This document shows, one piece after another, positions 1-11,278 of a stretch of 64,000 nucleotides of DNA. Source of the stretch: Oehlia diaphana (lineage: Eukaryota; Glomeromycota; Glomeromycetes; Glomerales; Glomeraceae); assembly GCA_003833135.1 (NCBI GenBank), contig QZLH01000248.1, forward strand, positions 4,528-68,527, given 5' to 3'. The translations under genes were made by a program, and so were the position numbers. Numbering within the stretch: position 1 is the first letter of the stretch; every line of letters begins with the position of its first letter. Below the pieces are notes generated by a model, which had not been told where the DNA came from, ran no database searches, and worked only from the letters and a program-made list of their open reading frames with translations.

Positions 1-326
1 ATAAACAATCACGTGATCTCGTGTTATGATACGGGATTTTTGTAAAATTATTTTATAAAAATATTAAGTTTGAAAATTCCAATTTTTTCCGTATACATTT
101 CGTATACATTAGTTTTTTTAAAAAATGTTCAAAAATGAATTGCTTATTAAATATACGGAATTTGTATACGGAATCTATAGAAACGTACATAAAATGTATA
201 CAAAACGTATCCTTTCCGTATACATATTTCTTATAGGGAAGCTATTTAAATTTTGTCAAAACAATAATAATATAATTAAGTTAATTTATATTAATATTTA
301 TTATATTTATTATAAATAAGACTAAC

Positions 327-1983
327 CTTGATTATCATCATAAATGGTGGAATATGATGTATCAGTTAAATCAACTAATTCAGCGTTGTTGTTATTTTCA
401 AAAAAATGTTAAAGGGCATAAACAATTTTAATTTTAATTATATATTAAAAAAAAAATACAATGGGTATGATTTTACATACATGATTCAATATTATCGGCT
501 GATGCTGGAGAAGTTACTGAAAGAAATGAATTTTAAAATTAAATATAATTATATGTAATTATAATATATAAAGAACTTTACATACATGTAACTGATTCAG
601 CATCATTATAGTTGTCAGCATGTGCTGGAGAAGTTACTAAAAAGTATAATTGAATTTTAATTAAATTTACTAATCATATATTAATAGAGAACATAAAGGA
701 TTTTACTTACATGTAGCTGATTCAATATCATTATAGTTATCAGTTGGTGCTAGAGAAGCCACTGCCGAAATAAAATTCCTTTAATATTAATTAAAAAAAT
801 ACATACCAAAATCAATAAACATACCAAATGTTTGTTCAGTTGGTTGTTCAGTTGGTTGTTCATTAATTTCTTCAATATTACGATTATTTGGAGATAAAAC
901 AATTAAATCTCTCTCCATAGGGCCTAAACCAAAAAATTAATAATATGATTAAAATTATAATTTACGATATATAAACTACATTAGATTGATTGGATAAAGA
1001 TTACCAATATAAAGTTTTTTAGGACTTTTTGTAACATTATTTTTTAAAAAATCAATAGTTTTCTCCTGAAAAAATAAATAAAAAATATAATTTTAAGTAT
1101 TTTTCTTTTTGAAAATTAAAATAAGAATATTATAATTAAATTAATTATTTTTTTTAAAAAAAAATATTAAAATATAGACCATATTTTGAATATTTTTTAA
1201 TTTTCCTGATTTGGGACTGAATACTTTCCACTCTTGACCAGTAAGCATCGGAAATAAATCGTAAATTTGTTGATTTAAATTGTTTTCAGAAAGTGTAATA
1301 TTAAGTTCAATAAATCCAGCATCAATAAGCTCATTCCATGAATCACTATTTACTTTGGGAATGGTTATAGAGTCAACTTTGTACATTAACATCAAATAAT
1401 CTAATTTTATAGTTTGTTGAATTTGTGTTGTACTTCTACTTTGACGATTAATATGGCGTCCTGACCTTTGTACAACATTAAACGGAACCGTCAAAGATGG
1501 TCTGTAATGTGCAAGTAGTTCTTGACAAGCTGAAGTAAGTAAATCGATTGCTTGTTGAATTGTTATTTGTACCACTTGTAACATTAGGCATCTGAGATAA
1601 TAAAATAGCAGGATTACTTATATTGGAATGAGTTGATGCGTAAGAAGATGTAATAATTGGGATGGAATAGTTGAGGATGGTGTAATATTCACTTGACATT
1701 GACTATCCCAAGGTTGATGAAAGGCAAAAAAATGGTTGCAGTAAAGGCATTTCTCAGTATTTGACACATCCTCTTTAAATCTTTGACATTCACAAGTTCC
1801 ATTTTTATGACAAAGACCAAACATATATATAGATGTATTAATTTCCGATAAGATTTCATGGAATCCTGAACCATGTTCACAAAAATAACATTGTTCATTA
1901 ATGCTATTTGGAATTTGCCGAAAAATTTGACACCCGCACCCCTGCTTTTTGCATTTTCCAAAAGCTTCCGAGTTTGAAGACAT
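327..1983 (-). CDS. Uncharacterised multi-exon protein with duplicated Cys/His motif (3' end unresolved)
   Basis: I do not recognise this gene. The ATG at 1983 opens an exon with two copies of a C-x-C-x2-F ... C-x2-C-x-H-x4-H motif, plausibly zinc-binding. A second coding block (about 1180-1584) is helical and carries conserved-looking Trp/Pro positions. The join between the two, about 1585-1700, needs a frame change that I could not assign to one intron. Downstream exons fit cleanly with GT-AG borders and matching phases: 1005-1065, 807-923, 711-761, 586-636, 481-516 and probably 327-374. The first of these follows a donor reading GTCTAT, which is unusual. The 807-923 exon encodes a short PTEQ repeat. 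Exons 711-761, 586-636 and 481-516 are diverged copies of one 17-residue unit. The frame is still open at 327, so the gene probably continues beyond what I could follow. Strand and exon chain are well supported; function is unknown. Confidence 0.55.
481..761 (-). repeat. Tandemly duplicated micro-exons (51, 51 and 36 nt)
   Basis: Three exons at 711-761, 586-636 and 481-516 encode versions of one unit (SLAPTDNYNDIESAT, TSPAHADNYNDAESVT, TSPASADNIES). All are in phase 1, so each can be skipped or included without changing the frame. The introns between them are also similar, ending in the same GTATG/GTAAG donors, which suggests exon-plus-intron duplication. Confidence 0.65.
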
Positions 1984-2660
1984 ATTGAGTAAATTATCAA
2001 CCGTTTTAAAAATATATTTGTTTTTAAAAAAAATTGGACAAATTGTAGATGCAATCTCAAAATGAAAAGATCTGCGTTCAAAGAAAGACGTTTTTTTCTT
2101 AAAAAAAATAAAACGTATAATGTCAAAAAGATGGGCTTACAAAAGGAAAGATCTGCACCAAAGAAAAGAATATTTTGTGTTTTTTAGAAAAATTCAATGA
2201 AGTGAATAATATTGAAGATAGGGATCTCAAAAGGAAAATATTGTGTTCAATAAAAAGAATAATATATCTTTTTAAAAAAATCCAATAAAAATTATGTAAT
2301 TCGAAAGTTCTCAAATGGAAATGATCTGCATTCAGAAAAAAAGAGTATCGCGGTTTTTAAGAAAATAGAATAAGTTGTATAATATTTAAGATGATATTTG
2401 AGGCAAAAAAGGTAAGGAATTATGTTTAAAAGAAAGAATATTCTGTTCTAAAAAATTTAGATAATTGATTTTTGTAATTTCTCTGAAAATATAAGTGAAT
2501 TGCGTTTATTAAAGAAGATAAAGAAAGCGATCTGCGTTCAAATGGAAGAATATATATATCAGGCGAAAATAAATAAAGATCCGCAAATCCAATTGGCGAA
2601 TAATATTGTGATTTACAATATAGGATAAAAGTTTTGCGTAATATAATTGGATGGTCAAAC
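1984..2660. other. Non-coding spacer with degenerate internal repeats
   Basis: No convincing gene. The stretch contains several loosely similar blocks in which 'gatctgc(g/a)ttc' is followed by A-rich sequence and 'agaata', spaced irregularly. It may be an eroded tandem repeat upstream of the minus-strand gene that starts at 1983. Confidence 0.4.
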
Positions 2661-2698
2661 ATAGTTATTAAAATCTTTTTTTTTTTTTTTTTTTTTTT

Positions 2699-2737
<39 letters not shown>

Positions 2738-2846
2738 GATTTATATATGCTTTATTGATATGTAGTTTATATACCATACAAACAAATTATCATAAGCTAT
2801 ATCCACCCAGTAGGATGCAATCATCAAAATTATAGTTATTAAAATC
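2661..2846 (-). mobile_element. 5'-truncated retro-insertion with poly(A) and 15-bp target-site duplication
   Basis: A perfect 15-bp direct repeat (atagttattaaaatc) lies at 2661-2675 and again at 2832-2846. Between them is a T-rich tract of about 60 bases (2676-2734) and about 97 bases of unique sequence. Read on the minus strand, the unique part contains AATAAA a short distance before the poly(A). This is the expected signature of target-primed reverse transcription of a polyadenylated RNA, either a LINE 3' end or a processed transcript. The source RNA is not identified. Confidence 0.8.
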
Positions 2847-3024
2847 ATATCATATATTTTTATTAAAATTATATAAAAATTATGGATTTAAATTATTAAC
2901 AAAATAAACAAAATTACAAATTTAAATTATTAAATTAACTGATAATAAAATTAATTAATAAGTTTTAATTAAAAAATTTTAGTTAATAGCGCAACATGCA
3001 GTGATCTGCATAATATGTAACATC

Positions 3025-3205
3025 CAGTGTAGAAATTCAATGATCATCCAGGGTAATATTTGCATCCAGGGTAAATTTTCAAAAATCCCGGGTGATCACC
3101 CTGGATGTATCCAGGGTAACTACCCGGGATCAATCCAGGGTAAATCCTGGATGCATCCAGGGTGCTCACCCGGGATGTATCCAGGGTGAACACCCTGGAT
3201 TTTTG
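3025..3205. repeat. GC-rich CCAGGGT/ACCCTGG imperfect repeat array
   Basis: About a dozen copies of a roughly 12-16-bp motif, ATCCAGGGTRA or its reverse complement (ACCCTGGAT, ACCCGGGAT), occur in direct and inverted order. The block is much more GC-rich than its surroundings and can fold into many alternative hairpins. It contains short open frames, but they only translate the repeat and are not taken as genes. Confidence 0.75.
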
Positions 3206-4303
3206 ATCAGTACGGCGCGCCATAGTTTAGGCCTAAATCCGGTTTATCAAAGATCTGGTTTATCGAATTTCACTGTGTATACACTTATTTTAATGAAAAA
3301 ATTTATCATGGTAATTCATGTGCGTAAATGTGTGACTTCAATTAACTACGAACTGAATATATACCTTCTTAATCGATTTTGTTATAATGTGAAATGCAAA
3401 CTTGTTCTATTAATAATTTATTCATGCAAATGTATTTGAACATTAATCTACAGAATAAAATTAATTAGTTTTTTCATAAAATAAAAAGATAATGAAAAAA
3501 AAACAATATAAAAAACTACTAAATACAAAAAAGTATATTATTACTAAAAATATAGTGAAAAAAATTATGTTGTTAAAAGTTATTTTTCTTGATAAAAAAT
3601 TTTTTTTATGGAACTAGCTGTTATGCTTTCAGGCTTTTGCGGTTAGTGTTTCTTGATGATAAGCATCGTTGTAAAGTTGGGAGCCGGGCAGTAGATAGAG
3701 GTAATCTGTTTTAGTTTCTCAAGAGGACTTATTCCTAGTGTTACGATACTGTGTGATATTCCATCTAATATGGAAAATATTAATTTAAGACTGATGACTT
3801 ATTATATAAAATTAATCTTTCGTGGGACTCTTTAATATTAACTGCACTTGATTATGATTCTATAGAAACTGATGAAACAAGTGAAATATAATAGGTTATA
3901 TCATTATTTGGATTTTAGTTCAAAATTTGACATATCTTAATACAATGCGTAGTTATTTATCAGTATTATTTATAACAATAAATGTTCAGTTATTCTAATT
4001 TCAAGTTATTGCCTAACATATAACAGTTTAGAATACCTGTAAGGGACTAACTAATAGAAGGCAACTTGTTTATTTATGCATATTCCTGATAAAGGCATTA
4101 ATAATACTAATAAATTTAGAAGCATGAATTTGGATATTAAACTTAAATTTGCTTAAACAAAATTGCAAATGAAAACAAAAATATAAATTAAGATTATTTT
4201 GATAATATTATGGTACTTATATTAATAATTTTTATTGTAAGAATATTTTTGTATAGCAACTGGTAAATTAACAAATAAAGAATAAACAAATACAGTATAC
4301 TAA
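3206..4303. other. Spacer without recognisable gene
   Basis: AT-rich sequence with no open frame of note. A locally less AT-rich piece at about 3620-3740 has no identifiable homology by eye. Confidence 0.4.
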
Positions 4304-7300
4304 TTAATCTTCAATTATACATTCCAAACAATCAGACCTTCCTTGAATTAAAATTTCAGTAAATTTGCGACTTGTATAATATGCTTGTGAATGAGATTGT
4401 ATAATAGGAGCATCTATTTGTTTTTGAATTAAAGTTTTGTCTGCTTCTACAAATCCAAGCATATTACTTTTTAATTGATCATCAATATTAGGTACTTCAT
4501 AGGCATACTCCCCATTCCTGTTTATTTCATAATATTTAGTAACACATCTAATCCATTCAGATATAATATTTTCAAGCATTATTATAGTTGGTCTATTGGA
4601 AGGATTTAAATCCCAACATTTTTTCATCAAATCTATATAACATTTTGGAGTATTTTTTATAATTTCAGGACGTACTCCTTCGCAAATACTTAAGATAAGG
4701 TCATGATCATGTGCTTCATATTTAAATGGGGGAATGCCTGATGTAAATTCCCACATTATCATCGAAAAACTATAAATATCACTTGCTGAAGTGTAGGAAT
4801 TTCTTCTTAATATTTCAGGTGCCATATAGGGCAATACTCCATAAATTTCATTATCATCATTATCAGAATCTTGTAAATCACTTATAGGTTTACATAATCC
4901 TAAATCAATAATAAATAATTCATCATAATTATCTGATATTAAAATATTACCATCATGAAAGTCACCATGAGTTAAATTTGATTCATGAATTACTTTAAGT
5001 CCTAATACAATTTTTTTCAATAATTGTAACTTGTCTTGCCACTTCAATTTAGTTATGTCAGATAAACATTTTCTCAAACTTCCTTTTTTTGCATAACTCA
5101 TTACTATTGCATAATTTAAATTAACTGGATCTTGAGTAATTCCAAAAAATTGAACAAATTTTGAAAATGATTTTTTTTGACAATTATAATGATATTTCCA
5201 CTATGTATTGATAAAAAATTATTAAAATTTTGTAAAATAAAATAATGTTAATTATTGAACATGGGTACTATACCTCATCCAGGAATTTACTATTTAAGCT
5301 TGATGAATTATTAAGTGATTTAAGAATGACCTCATAGTCTGCTTGTCTATTCCATTGTTGTTTGTCAAAATTCCAACTAAAAATAGGACCATCTAACCAG
5401 ATAGCTTTATAAATTTCACTAAAACCTCCTTTATCATAATAATTAATATTTGACAATTTATTGTAAGGTATCCATTCTAAAATTTCATAGCTACTTTTAG
5501 CATTTAATTGTGCATCTTGAATAAATTTGTCAATAAATTGATTTTTACTAGTCCACTTTGAAAAATCTTGTTGAAATTGTTTAGTATCACATTTCTGACA
5601 CCACTGATAATCAGTATATGGTTGCTTACATTCATTGCATAATTTATCATCATTTCTAGAATTCACATTGTTACTTTCTACTACTTTTTGATGCCAATAA
5701 TACGCTTTTTCTAAATTCTTTTCTGTTCCTTTTCCATTTTCAAAAAATACACTTAAATTATGCATTGCTTTTTCTACACCATTTTCTGCCGCTTTTTGCC
5801 ACCAATAAAAAGCTTTTTCTATACTCTTTTCTATTCCTTTTCCTTCATAATAAAATCTAGCTAATTCAAACATTGCCATTCCATTACCATTTTCTGCTGC
5901 TTTTTGATTAAAATGAAATGCTTTTTCTAAATTTGTTTCAGTTCCTATTCCATTTTCATAACATACAGCTAAATTATACACTGCATCTTCATTACCATTT
6001 TCTGCTGCTTTTTGATACCAATAGAAAGCTTTTTCTAAATTCTTGTCTGTTCCTTTTCCACTTTGATAGAAAATAGCTAAATTGTTCATTGCAATTTCAT
6101 TATTTTCTGCTGCTTTTTGGCACCAATAAAAGGCTTTTTCTGAATTAATTTCTGTTCCTTCTCCAATTCCATAACAATTAACTAAATTAAACATTGCATC
6201 CTTAACACCATTTTCTGCTGCTTTTTGGCACCAATAAAAGGCTTTTCCTAAATTCTTTTCTGTTCCTTCTCCATTTTTATAACAATCGGTTAAATTATAC
6301 ATTGCATTTTCATTACCAATTTCTGCTGCTTTTTGATACCAATAAAAGGCTTTCTTTAAATTCTTTTCAGTTCCTTCTCCATTATAATAACAATCACCTA
6401 AATTTTTCATTACAACCTCATTACTATTTTCTGCTGCTTTTTGATACCAATAAAAGGCTTTTTTTAAATTCTTTTCTGTTCCTTCTCCATATTTATAACA
6501 GTTAGTTAAAACATATATTGCTTCTGTAACACCATTTTCTGCTGCTTTTTGAGACAAATAAAAGGCTTTTTCTAAATTCTTTTCTGTTCCTTTTCCATTA
6601 TAATAACATGCAGCTAAATTAGATAGTGCTTCTTTAACACCATTTTCTGCTGCTTTTTGAAAAAAATAAAAGGCTTTTTCTAAATTCGTTTCTGTTCCTT
6701 CTCCATTATAATAACACATGGCTAAATTAAGAATTGCATTTCCATCACCATTTTCTGCTGCTTTTTGAAACCAATAAAAGGTTTTTACTAAATTCTTTTC
6801 TGTTCCTTTTTCATTTTTATAGCATAAGGCTAAATTGAACATTGCTTTCTCAATACCATTTTCGGCTGCTATTTGAAACCAATAAAAGGCTTTTTTCAAA
6901 TTCGTTTCTGTTCCCTTTCCATTATAATAACATACAGCTAAACTATACATTGCATTTTTATTACCATTTTCTGCTGCTTTTTGATACCAATAAAAAGTTT
7001 TTTCTAAATTCTTTTCTGTTCCTACTCCATTTTCATAATACATGGCTATTGTATTCATTGCAATTTCATTACCATTTTCTGCTGCTTTTTGATTCCAATA
7101 AAATGCTTTTTCTAAATTCTTTTCTGTTCCTTCTCCAAATTCATAATACATGGCTATTATAATCATTGCAACTTCATTACCATTTTCTGCTGCTTTTTGA
7201 TACCAATAAAATGCTTTTTCAGAATTCTTTTCTGTTCCTTCTCCATCTTTATAACAAGTGGCTAAATTAAATATTGCCTCTTTGACACCATTTTCTGCTG

Positions 7301-8519
7301 CTTTTTGATACCAATAGAAAGCTTTTTCTAAATTCTTTTCTGTTCCTTCTCCATTTTTATAACAAATAGCTAAAACATTCAATGCTTCTTTAACACCATT
7401 TTCTGCTGCTTTTTGAAACAAATAAAATGCTTTTTCTAAATTCTTTTCTGTTCCTTCTCCATTTTTATAACAAATGGCTAAATTAAATATTGCTTCTTTA
7501 ACACCATTTTCTGCTGCTTTTTGATACCAATGAATAACTTTCTCTAAATTCTTTTCTGTTCCTATTCCAATACTATAACATTTGGCTAAATTATACATTG
7601 CTTCTTTAATACCATTTTCTGCTGCTTTTTGACACCAATAAAAGGCCTTTTCAGAATTCTTTTCTGTTCCTATTCCAATACTATAACAAGTGGCCAAATT
7701 AGACATTGCTTCTTTAACACCATTTTCTGCTGCTTTTTGACACCAATAGAAAGCTTTTTCCAAATTCTTTTCTGTTCCTTCTCCAATTTCATAACATGTG
7801 GCCAAATTATACATTGCATCCTTAACACCATTTTCTGCTGCTATTTGACACCAATAAAAGGCTTTTTCTGAATTCTTTTCCATTCCTATTCCAAACATAT
7901 AACATATGGCCAAAATAAGCATTGCTTCTTTAACACCATTTTCTGCTGCTTTTTGATACCAATAGAAAGATTTTTCTAAATTCTTTTCTGTTCCTTCTCC
8001 ATTTTTATAATACATGGCTGTTTTATTCATTGCAACTTCATTACCATTTTCTGCTGCTTTTTGATACCAATAAAAGGCTTTTTCTAAATTCTTTTCTGTT
8101 CCTTCTCCATTTTCATAATACATGGCTACTTTATTCATTGCAACTTCATTACCATTTTCTGCTGCTTTTTGATACCAATAAAATGCTTTTTCTAAATTCT
8201 TTTCTGTTCCTTCTCCATTTCTATAACAAGTGGCTAAATTAAATATTGCTTCTTTAACACCATCTTCTGCTGCTTTTTGATACCAATGAAGGGCTCTTTC
8301 TAAATTCTTTTCTGTTCCTTCTCCAATGTAATACCTATTTGCTAAATTAAGCATTGCTATTTTATCTCCATTTTTTGCTAATTTTTTCAAAGAATTAATA
8401 CATTCTTTACACCATAATTTTTCGATAAAAGATTTATTGCAATATAAACAATTTTCGTTATTTACAGTATCAGCAGTATCTTTATCTGAAATATTTAAAT
8501 TACACAATTTAGTTTCCAT
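4304..8519 (-). CDS. Sel1-repeat protein with C-terminal protein kinase domain
   Basis: Two exons, 8519-5274 and 5200-4304, join in phase 0 to give 1380 residues. The N-terminus has a CxxC...WCxxC motif. About 25 Sel1-like repeats of 36 residues follow (consensus around GEGTEKNLEKAFYWYQKAAENG). After these comes a second CxxC...WCxxC segment, then a kinase domain: a degenerate Gly-rich loop (KGGFSEIYKA), VxLK, catalytic loop HGDFHDGN, DLG in place of DFG, and an APE-type segment (MAPEILRR). The intron falls in the N-lobe exactly where the kinase gene at 61892 has its intron. Sel1 repeats usually form solenoids that bind partner proteins, and the kinase is of the tyrosine-kinase-like type common in glomeromycete expansions. 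Catalytic residues look intact, so activity is plausible. The substrate is unknown. Confidence 0.9.
5690..8390 (-). repeat. 108-bp coding tandem repeat (25 Sel1 units)
   Basis: The Sel1 units are nearly identical at DNA level, with a constant core encoding QKAAENG and GTEKNLEKAF. This shows recent unequal exchange. One unit, at about 6105-6115, has lost a codon (AENNEIAM instead of AENGNEIAM). Confidence 0.9.
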
Positions 8520-8599
8520 TTTGTTATTTTAGAATTTATTTATGAAAAACTTTAATATTTTTTTTTTTTTTTCTGGACAAAATTTTTTTTTAGACAAAA

Positions 8600-8960
8600 A
8601 TTTTTTATGCGGTATGTAAATAATAAAAAAAAATCTTTTTTCGAGCCATATATTATTCAGTATATAATGAATGAGATACTAAAAAGGAATATTTTTATTT
8701 TTACCAAAAGTAGAATTTACAATAAAAAAATTTTTTTTTTCGGCTATATTTTATCCAGTATGCAACGAATTAGATACTAAAAAGAAATATTTTATTTTAG
8801 CCAAAAGAAGTTACAATAAAAAAAGTTTTTTTCGGGTCATATTTTATCCAGTATGCAACGAATGAGATACTAAAAAGAAATATTTTATTTTGACCAAAAG
8901 AAGTTACAATAAAAAAAACTTTTTTTTTGGGCCATATTTTTATTCAGTATGTAAAGCCAG
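8600..8960. repeat. Four tandem copies of a ~95-bp unit upstream of the Sel1-kinase gene
   Basis: The motif CAGTATGCAACGAATGAGATAC with its flanks recurs at 8658, 8756, 8850 and, truncated, at 8945, giving periods of 98, 94 and 95. Each unit has a T-rich run, 'gccatattttatc', the motif, 'aaaagaaatattttatttt' and 'ccaaaagaagttacaataaaa'. It lies 80-440 bp upstream of the start codon at 8519, so it covers the presumed promoter. Confidence 0.85.
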
Positions 8961-9130
8961 ATTATAATTTATCGTATAAAATTTGATTCTCAGATCATGT
9001 GATCATAGACCCTCCCTAATGTGATTGGCCCAAAATTTTTATTTATTTATCGTCACCACTATACATCTCTCTTTCTTGATCTTTTCCACATTTTTTCCAT
9101 ATTTTTTATAGTTTAAAAATTTAATTTTCA

Positions 9131-9270
9131 ATTATCGCCGTTTTCAAAATGGTGCACGCAGTTTATTTGTAATTGTATACCAATATTCACCCAGTTTTCG
9201 TCCAGTTTTCGGGTTTCTTTTTTTTTTATTCAAATTTAACTGCGTACATCATTTTGAAAACGGCAATAAT
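9131..9270. repeat. 33-bp inverted repeat with 74-bp spacer
   Basis: Arms at 9131-9163 and 9238-9270 match at 30 of 33 positions (core GCCGTTTTCAAAATG). An open frame runs through the spacer, but it has no recognisable domain. This may be a very small or eroded foldback element. Confidence 0.75.
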
Positions 9271-10325
9271 AAATACAGTATTTTCTTTAATAATTGATTT
9301 AGATAAAAACAAGATAATCAAGTATTTTCCCGAAAAAAAAATCCGAATTTTTGGGAATTCTACACTTCCGAAGATAAAAAAATTCGCCACTGAGAATTAC
9401 CCTTTTAGGCTGATCTGTGGCTCGTACTTAACTATAATCATGTGTTTTTCAGAGAGAATATTCAGAAGAAGAAATTATTATATCTTTTGTTGATATTTTT
9501 TTATTGCGCTAAATCTGAGAATGTACATGATCAACAACTAACGTTTCTTTTCGTTATTCTTTTTGTAGGACGCGTAGGGGGACGCCAGCTTGTTCACGAA
9601 ACTGGACTTTAAAGTAAAAAACGGTGAAAGGGGGAATGAAGGGGTCAAAGCAAGCCTAATTGCTTATTAATAACCTAAAACTTATACTATGGTAAATTTA
9701 TTTGTAAGTTCTTGTTTAATGTTAGACTGTTGTGTAATAAAGTTATTTACATAATACAAATTAGTAAATTAAATATGCACAATAAAATATTCTTTTCTTA
9801 TTTAATGAACTTTTAAAAAACCTCAAAATTTAAATATAATATGTAAACGATAACTCTTTCTTAAAATTATTTGTAAACATAAACCTATTTTAGAATACTG
9901 TATATATGATTTAAAAATTTTATGATCTCTTAATAGAATTCAATATTTCGATTCTGAATTCATACAATTTTTTTTAAAAAAAAAATTTTTAGATGAAAAT
10001 GTATAATATCATTAAGATGCTTTAAAAATATTATATTAATCAAAATTATGGTGTAATTAATAAAATTTGTGCATATATATATTTATGCATTTTACCTTAA
10101 AAAAATAACGTATTTCATGTATGTTCTTGCTTGATATTCATTACTGTTATTATTTTAAATTAATTATGGCCATTTTTCATAATAATTTGATAAATTATAT
10201 TAAAATATAAAAAGTATGTAATTTCAATTTTATAAAACTATCTCTAGGTTCTGTTACTTCAGCCATATACATACAAAATTCCAAAAACTTATCACTTCTT
10301 TTAATTCAGTGGTTGCCATTTATTA
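9271..10325. other. Spacer without recognisable gene
   Basis: AT-rich. A less AT-rich patch at 9570-9650 contains 'gacgcgtagggggacgcc' and may be a repeat remnant, but I could not assign it. Confidence 0.4.
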
Positions 10326-10677
10326 TATAGTTATCCGATGGAAAAGAGTTTTCGTGGCTTATTTTCAGCCAATCATTTACCTGTAATAAGTAAAAATAAT
10401 GATATCATTTTCCATCGGATAAATTTTATATCCGAGAGGCCTCTATGATCATGTTTATCAATAGCCTAAATAGTCTAATTTTTATCTCATTTTTTTCTTT
10501 CTTTCGTTACCATTTTTTTTCTTATCATTATTTTCTCTACATTAAATAAGGCAAATATATTATATATATTGATAATGTATATAGATATACATATTTTATT
10601 GCATGTATAATTAATAATAAAATAAATTTCATATCAGATATTCGATATTGCATATAAAATACTATCGGATAACTATA
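10326..10677. mobile_element. MITE-like element with 14-bp terminal inverted repeats
   Basis: TATAGTTATCCGAT at 10326-10339 is the perfect reverse complement of 10664-10677. The left end carries a nested inverted repeat: TTATCCGATGGAAAA at about 10331 pairs with TTTTCCATCGGATAA at about 10408. No coding capacity over 352 bp. TA dinucleotides flank the element, but a target-site duplication is not certain. Confidence 0.65.
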
Positions 10678-11278
10678 AAATTTTACTATACATGATCCTA
10701 TGGAATATCGGATATAATTATTTATTCTACATATGGTTTTAGTATATTTGAAAATATTTTATTTTTTTTTTTTAATTAAGGAAAATCAAAAAGAATTAAC
10801 AAGAATTACTCATTGTAATTATTTAAGGCGTTGAAATGACATGAAATTTAAATTTTCATGACTAAGCCAATAATAATAATTTTCATAAAAGTTTCCTGGG
10901 TTAAACCAAATTACAAAACATGAGTATTTGCAATTACTATTTTTTCAATTTTGACCTTTATTTTATTTCACAGATTATGTATGAAAAAATCTTCATTTAC
11001 ATTGTACGATTTGTATCTATATTTCTATATTATTGGCAATAGACCTTACAATGAATACTTTTTATAACATTTTTCTTTCTTTCTTTTACACAAAAAAAAA
11101 ATTATTCTCAAAATTAAAAAAATTAAGGTTTAAAATTAAATTATAGATAATTTATTAAAATAATTGTTAAAACATCAAGTTTCAATCTTTAAATTTTATA
11201 AATAAATATATTCACGGATTTAAAAAATAAAATAAAAATAAAATAAAAAGTATAATTGAATTAATTGAATTCATATTT
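10678..11278. other. Spacer downstream of the first BTB gene
   Basis: AT-rich with homopolymer runs and no gene visible. Confidence 0.4.

Noticed and set aside
3001..3439. Two overlapping open frames in the CCAGGGT repeat
   Set aside because: They only translate the repeat units (PGCIQG-type) and lack any family resemblance.
6302..8242. Plus-strand open frames antisense to the Sel1 gene
   Set aside because: They are the mirror of the 108-bp coding repeat and have repetitive, Phe/Leu-rich translations without domains.
9173..9493. 106-residue open frame
   Set aside because: No domain, overlaps the inverted repeat, composition like random AT-rich translation.
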